From assembly GCA_938048925.1 (NCBI GenBank), contig CALITV010000127.1, positions 1-8,462 of the forward strand: 8,462 nt of DNA, written 5' to 3'. The notes below the pieces were generated by a model that worked only from the letters and a program-made list of their open reading frames with translations, was not told the DNA's origin and ran no database searches. Shown here in pieces: positions 5,357 to 8,462 of the stretch. The DNA comes from an uncultured bacterium. GTDB lineage: Bacteria; UBP6; UBA1177; JAKLFG01. Every line of letters starts with the position of its first letter. The stretch's first letter is position 1. Both the position numbers and the translations under genes were made by a program.

Positions 5357-8287
5357 TCAGAACGACGAAATGAAGAGGTGGAAACTCCAGAGATCCTCCT
5401 TATAGTCGCGTACCGCGTCTTCCCTCGGAAAGAGGTTTGCTCCTGCCTGTAGATTGATGGCACCGATCGGCGAAGCGAAAAGCAGGCCGCCGCCGGCGCC
5501 GTACCGAAAGAGATCGCCCTTGCCGACATTCTCTATTCGTTCCCATAGGTTGCCGGCATCGAAGAAAGCGACGACATAGAGCCGGTCGCGGATCTTCGCC
5601 CGCATCTCATTGCGCCAGAACAGCGAGTACCGTCCCTCGGGGGTGCCGTCCTCGTCGTCGCTGGGAATGATCGTGTTCTGCCCGAATCCGCGCACTGTCG
5701 TCGAACCACCGAGTTTGAGGGTGTCATCGGCGGCGAGCTTCCCGGTGTGGAGAAAGAGCGCCGCATAGCGGAGGAAAGAGTGCCACACGAGGGTGTCGCG
5801 CGCCTCGTAGTCACCCGACACGGTGCGTTGATAACGAAGCGGCAGGTAACCGGAGAAATAGTTCTCGAACAATGTGTATCTTGTCTCGGTTCCCAGAAGC
5901 GAGGTGACATTGTGGATACGGAGACCGATTTTCCAGCCGCGGTAGGGACTTACCGGGTTATTTCGATAGTCGGCCCATCCTTCGATCTCGGGGCTCAGGA
6001 GATAGCGTCCGGTCTTCTCGAAACGGGCATCTTCCGGGAGTTCGGCATGGAAGGTCTCCTCATCCTGCCGCGAGAGTTCAGTGTTGAACGAAACGAAGAA
6101 GTGGTCTCCGAAACGCTTGTATATGGAGAACATCATACCGTTCTTGTCGAGAAGATAGGGGACACCGCTGGCTGAACGGGTGTCGTGAATATGAAATATC
6201 TCCATTTGCACGCCGAGCGAGAAGGGAAGGATATAGAGGTCGGGAACGATGAACGCGCCGCTCACCGAACGGTCTATGCGCTGAAGAGGATCTATCTCAT
6301 GGAGGAAGTAATCACGGAACCCGGCGTTCATGAACCACGGAATCTTGTAAGCGAACTTATAGTTGAGCCGAAGCGTGAGCACCTTGCCTAGTACATTCTT
6401 GTATTCGAACGCACCGAACAACCGCACGCCTTCGTCTGTCGCCACGCCGGCTCCAAGATCCAAGCGGAAGCGCCACGCCTCCGTGACCGCTATGACGACA
6501 TCCTTTTCGGCGGCGGGGGTATCTTCGTCAATGATCCTTATCTCCGCTGCATCGAACGCGCCGGTGGTCAGAAGATTTTGACGGGCGTCGTGAAGCAACT
6601 GCGTGGTGATGAGCGCTCCGTTCTCGAACCGAACAAGGCGACGGAGAACCGATTCGGCGGTCAGTGCGTTGCCGCTTACGACCGTCTCAGCGATCACCAC
6701 GGGGAAAAGGTCCTCCATCGTGAAAGTGATCCGCACCTGCGCCCCGGCTGTTTGCTGTTCGGCATATACCCGAGAAAAAAGATAGCCACGAGCATGCAGT
6801 TCGTTTTCGAGCCGGGCAACCGTCCGCGTAACGATCTCCGGGTCGAACGGCACACCGGTCGCGATGTCCATCTCCGCTGCCAACTCTTCGTCGAGCCGTG
6901 GATCGCCGCTCTCGAACCCGACCCATGCGAGGACACTTCGCGGTCCTTCGTGCAGAGAAACATCGAGATACCGGAGATCTCCCTCCCTGACGAGCGCGAC
7001 CCGATCAACCTTTGCCTGCAGGAATCCGCGTGATCGGTACACCGTTTCGAGATGGCGCGCTATCTCCTCCCGATAGGCCTCGGGTATCGCATAACGGCTC
7101 GCGGGGATGGTGACACGGTCGCGGTTGGTGCGTGCCAGCATCGTGATGCGCGTTCCGTCGGTATCACGGTATCCGCCGCCGAGAAGCGTGCGGTTCAAGA
7201 CCGGATCGGGGAACTCCTCTTCCGCGAGGAGCCTCTCCACGAAGGCGAAAATCTCCCGTTCGATCTCATGCGGGTTTTCCTCCGAAAGGCCGGTGAACAC
7301 CACCCCGTCAAGGAACCGGCGCGCTCCTTCCTCTATCGCGACGATCGTGATCGTTTCGTTTGCCTGCCGATCTTCGGTAACCGTGAGATTCACGCGGGCG
7401 TCCGGAAATCCCGACGCTTGATAGAAGCGGAGAAGGCGATCCGCCGTTCCTTCCCGATCATGGTGCCATTGTTCCCGTCGCGTCACCACCTCTCGGAGCG
7501 TGCTCTTGGAAAACGCGCTGTTCCCGCGGAACAAAAGACGATACCGTGCTCCGCGGCTTACCGTCATGATCACCGAACCGTCATCTTGTGCCGTCCGCTT
7601 TATAGAGACATCGAGGTAACCGCGATTCCGGTAGTACGCCTCGACACGGTCGCCCATTTCCCTCAACCGCTCGTCGGTGAGGGGCGAGAAGGCGTCGGAG
7701 AGGGTGAGCATATTCTCCAGTTCCCGTCTCTCCGAGGGCAACACCGTTCCTTCGACCGCGATCCGCGTAACACGGCGCCGATCTCCTTCCCGTACCGAAA
7801 CGAACAGATCGGCGGTGGCGGGCGAAGTGCGGCGCACCTCGACGCTGACGGCGGCATCGAAGTATCCCTCACTGCGATAGGCGAAAACGATCTCTTCCCG
7901 GATACGATCGAGCGACAGTTCCGAGAAAGGAGCGTACCGGCGGAGGCCGCCGGCGAGTTTTATCCGGTTATCCGACAGCGCACGATTTCCGGAGATGACG
8001 ATGTCTTCCACCAACAGGATCGGTTGAGCCGACACGGCGACGACTATGTGGTCGGGAGCGGAACCGGGCGCGACGGTTACCACTACCTGCTCGAAACGAC
8101 CGGTGGCGTAGAGCAAACGCACGGTGCGTCTCACACCGCTTACCGACAACACATCGCCGGGGCGCATCTTGATGAGACGCCGGTACTCTTCGACCGGCAC
8201 CGTGCTTTTCCACTCGATACGTTCTACAACCGCCGCCTGCGACATGGAAAAGAAAAGGAGCCATACCAAGAGGAACACCGTCCGCAT
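5357..8287 (-). CDS. bamA: Omp85/BamA-family outer-membrane protein with about seven POTRA domains
   Basis: This 976-residue protein belongs to the Omp85 family, whose members insert beta-barrel proteins into the outer membrane or move proteins through it. A signal peptide is clear: hydrophobic residues 4-14 and a likely cut after SQA (16-18). By strand-helix-helix-strand pattern I count seven POTRA units, at about 19-88, 89-169, 171-246, 247-322, 323-448, 449-528 and 529-605. Recurring helix ends include YRSEGYFDA, YRNRGYLDV, YQASGFPDA and YRSRGFLQA. The fifth unit has about 45 extra residues between its helices. The C-terminal ~370 residues form the barrel, with the loop-6 signature VRGFGQN (865-871) and a terminal Phe (ISSF), the usual barrel-assembly signal. 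Classical proteobacterial BamA is about 800 residues with five POTRAs, and TamA has three. The start lies 4 nt after the upstream stop with only a weak ribosome site, suggesting coupling. BamA is the likeliest role; a TamA-like paralogue cannot be excluded. Confidence 0.9.
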   Translation of the reverse strand: MRTVFLLVWLLFFSMSQAAVVERIEWKSTVPVEEYRRLIKMRPGDVLSVSGVRRTVRLLYATGRFEQVVVTVAPGSAPDHIVVAVSAQPILLVEDIVISGNRALSDNRIKLAGGLRRYAPFSELSLDRIREEIVFAYRSEGYFDAAVSVEVRRTSPATADLFVSVREGDRRRVTRIAVEGTVLPSERRELENMLTLSDAFSPLTDERLREMGDRVEAYYRNRGYLDVSIKRTAQDDGSVIMTVSRGARYRLLFRGNSAFSKSTLREVVTRREQWHHDREGTADRLLRFYQASGFPDARVNLTVTEDRQANETITIVAIEEGARRFLDGVVFTGLSEENPHEIEREIFAFVERLLAEEEFPDPVLNRTLLGGGYRDTDGTRITMLARTNRDRVTIPASRYAIPEAYREEIARHLETVYRSRGFLQAKVDRVALVREGDLRYLDVSLHEGPRSVLAWVGFESGDPRLDEELAAEMDIATGVPFDPEIVTRTVARLENELHARGYLFSRVYAEQQTAGAQVRITFTMEDLFPVVIAETVVSGNALTAESVLRRLVRFENGALITTQLLHDARQNLLTTGAFDAAEIRIIDEDTPAAEKDVVIAVTEAWRFRLDLGAGVATDEGVRLFGAFEYKNVLGKVLTLRLNYKFAYKIPWFMNAGFRDYFLHEIDPLQRIDRSVSGAFIVPDLYILPFSLGVQMEIFHIHDTRSASGVPYLLDKNGMMFSIYKRFGDHFFVSFNTELSRQDEETFHAELPEDARFEKTGRYLLSPEIEGWADYRNNPVSPYRGWKIGLRIHNVTSLLGTETRYTLFENYFSGYLPLRYQRTVSGDYEARDTLVWHSFLRYAALFLHTGKLAADDTLKLGGSTTVRGFGQNTIIPSDDEDGTPEGRYSLFWRNEMRAKIRDRLYVVAFFDAGNLWERIENVGKGDLFRYGAGGGLLFASPIGAINLQAGANLFPREDAVRDYKEDLWSFHLFISSF

Positions 8288-8291
8288 GGTG

Positions 8292-8462
8292 TTACTCGAA
8301 CAGGAAATTGAGCACGCAGTTCAAACCGACGCCGCCGTAATCGGCCTCGAGTTTGTTCTTGTATTTCCAGTCAAGCGAAAGGTCGAACAGGCCGCCGCGG
8401 TAGACGAGCCCGAACATCTGATCGGCCGGATCGGCCGGGTTCGACTCGACGGACATTATCAG
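8292..8462 (-). CDS. C-terminal end of a probable TamB-like envelope protein (5' part outside window)
   Basis: The minus-strand frame is open from the window edge to TAA at 8294-8292, giving the last 56 residues. These show alternating hydrophobic and polar residues (YRGGLFDLSLDWKYKN, then NCVLNFLFE at the end), a run of amphipathic beta strands ending at an F-x-F-type terminus. This suits TamB/DUF490 C-termini or a beta-barrel end. TamB proteins span the periplasm and work with an Omp85 partner in envelope assembly. Position supports the idea: only 4 nt separate this stop from the Omp85 start, and tamB next to bamA is known in Borrelia. The fragment is too short for a firm family call, and an ordinary outer-membrane barrel protein remains possible. 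Confidence 0.5.
   Translation of the reverse strand: MIMSVESNPADPADQMFGLVYRGGLFDLSLDWKYKNKLEADYGGVGLNCVLNFLFE

Noticed and set aside
4096..5529. Long open frame on the minus strand (477 codons) opposite the AOR-family gene and the end of the Omp85 gene.
   Set aside because: It is antisense to clear, motif-bearing genes. Its translation is Arg-rich and shows no recognisable motif; such open antisense frames arise from codon bias in GC-rich genes.
7052..8311. Long open frame on the plus strand (419 codons) opposite the Omp85 gene.
   Set aside because: The Omp85 frame has a signal peptide, POTRA pattern, VRGF motif and terminal Phe. The antisense product is His/Arg-rich with no family signature.

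Overview
The window looks like chromosomal DNA of a diderm (Gram-negative) bacterium that is probably anaerobic. The outer membrane is implied by a large Omp85/BamA-type protein ending in Phe. The anaerobic lifestyle is inferred from an aldehyde:ferredoxin-oxidoreductase-family (W/Mo-pterin) enzyme paired with a four-cluster iron-sulfur protein. Coding DNA is fairly GC-rich and one intergenic region is clearly AT-richer. A TamB-like tail directly upstream of a BamA-like gene recalls the TamB-BamA gene pairs of spirochaetes. A spirochaete is therefore a reasonable but unproven guess, and nothing here fixes the taxon.

Layout, left to right. (1) 1-729 (+) is the C-terminal part of a MATE-family multidrug/Na+ antiporter whose N-terminus lies outside the window. 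(2) 716-1423 (-) is a family 4 (iron-sulfur) uracil-DNA glycosylase; its 3' end overlaps the MATE 3' end by 14 bp. (3) 1455-2972 (-) is an exported HEAT-repeat protein just upstream of the glycosylase on the same strand, with a good sigma70-like promoter and a perfect Shine-Dalgarno. (4) 2973-3166 is a divergent control region holding one promoter per direction, a perfect 6+5+6 inverted repeat and an exact DnaA-box 9-mer. (5) 3167-3574 and 3571-5337 (+) form a translationally coupled two-gene operon: a four-[4Fe-4S] electron-transfer protein, then the AOR-family catalytic subunit. (6) 5357-8287 (-) is a 976-residue Omp85/BamA-like protein with an apparent seven POTRA domains and a C-terminal barrel. 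(7) 8292-8462 (-) is the last 56 codons of a probable TamB-like or other beta-rich envelope protein, 4 nt upstream of the Omp85 start.

How the genes work together: the ferredoxin-like protein most likely takes electrons from the AOR-family subunit as it oxidises an aldehyde-like substrate, or runs the reverse reaction; the substrate cannot be read from sequence. The two right-hand genes look like an outer-membrane assembly unit. The glycosylase and the HEAT protein share a strand and probably a transcript, but no functional link is evident. No mobile elements, tRNA/rRNA genes, CRISPR arrays or tandem repeats were seen. Apart from the 194-bp divergent region there is essentially no non-coding DNA. 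I found no clearly new biological system; the least explained parts are the AOR operon with its operator-like repeat and the seven-POTRA Omp85 protein.
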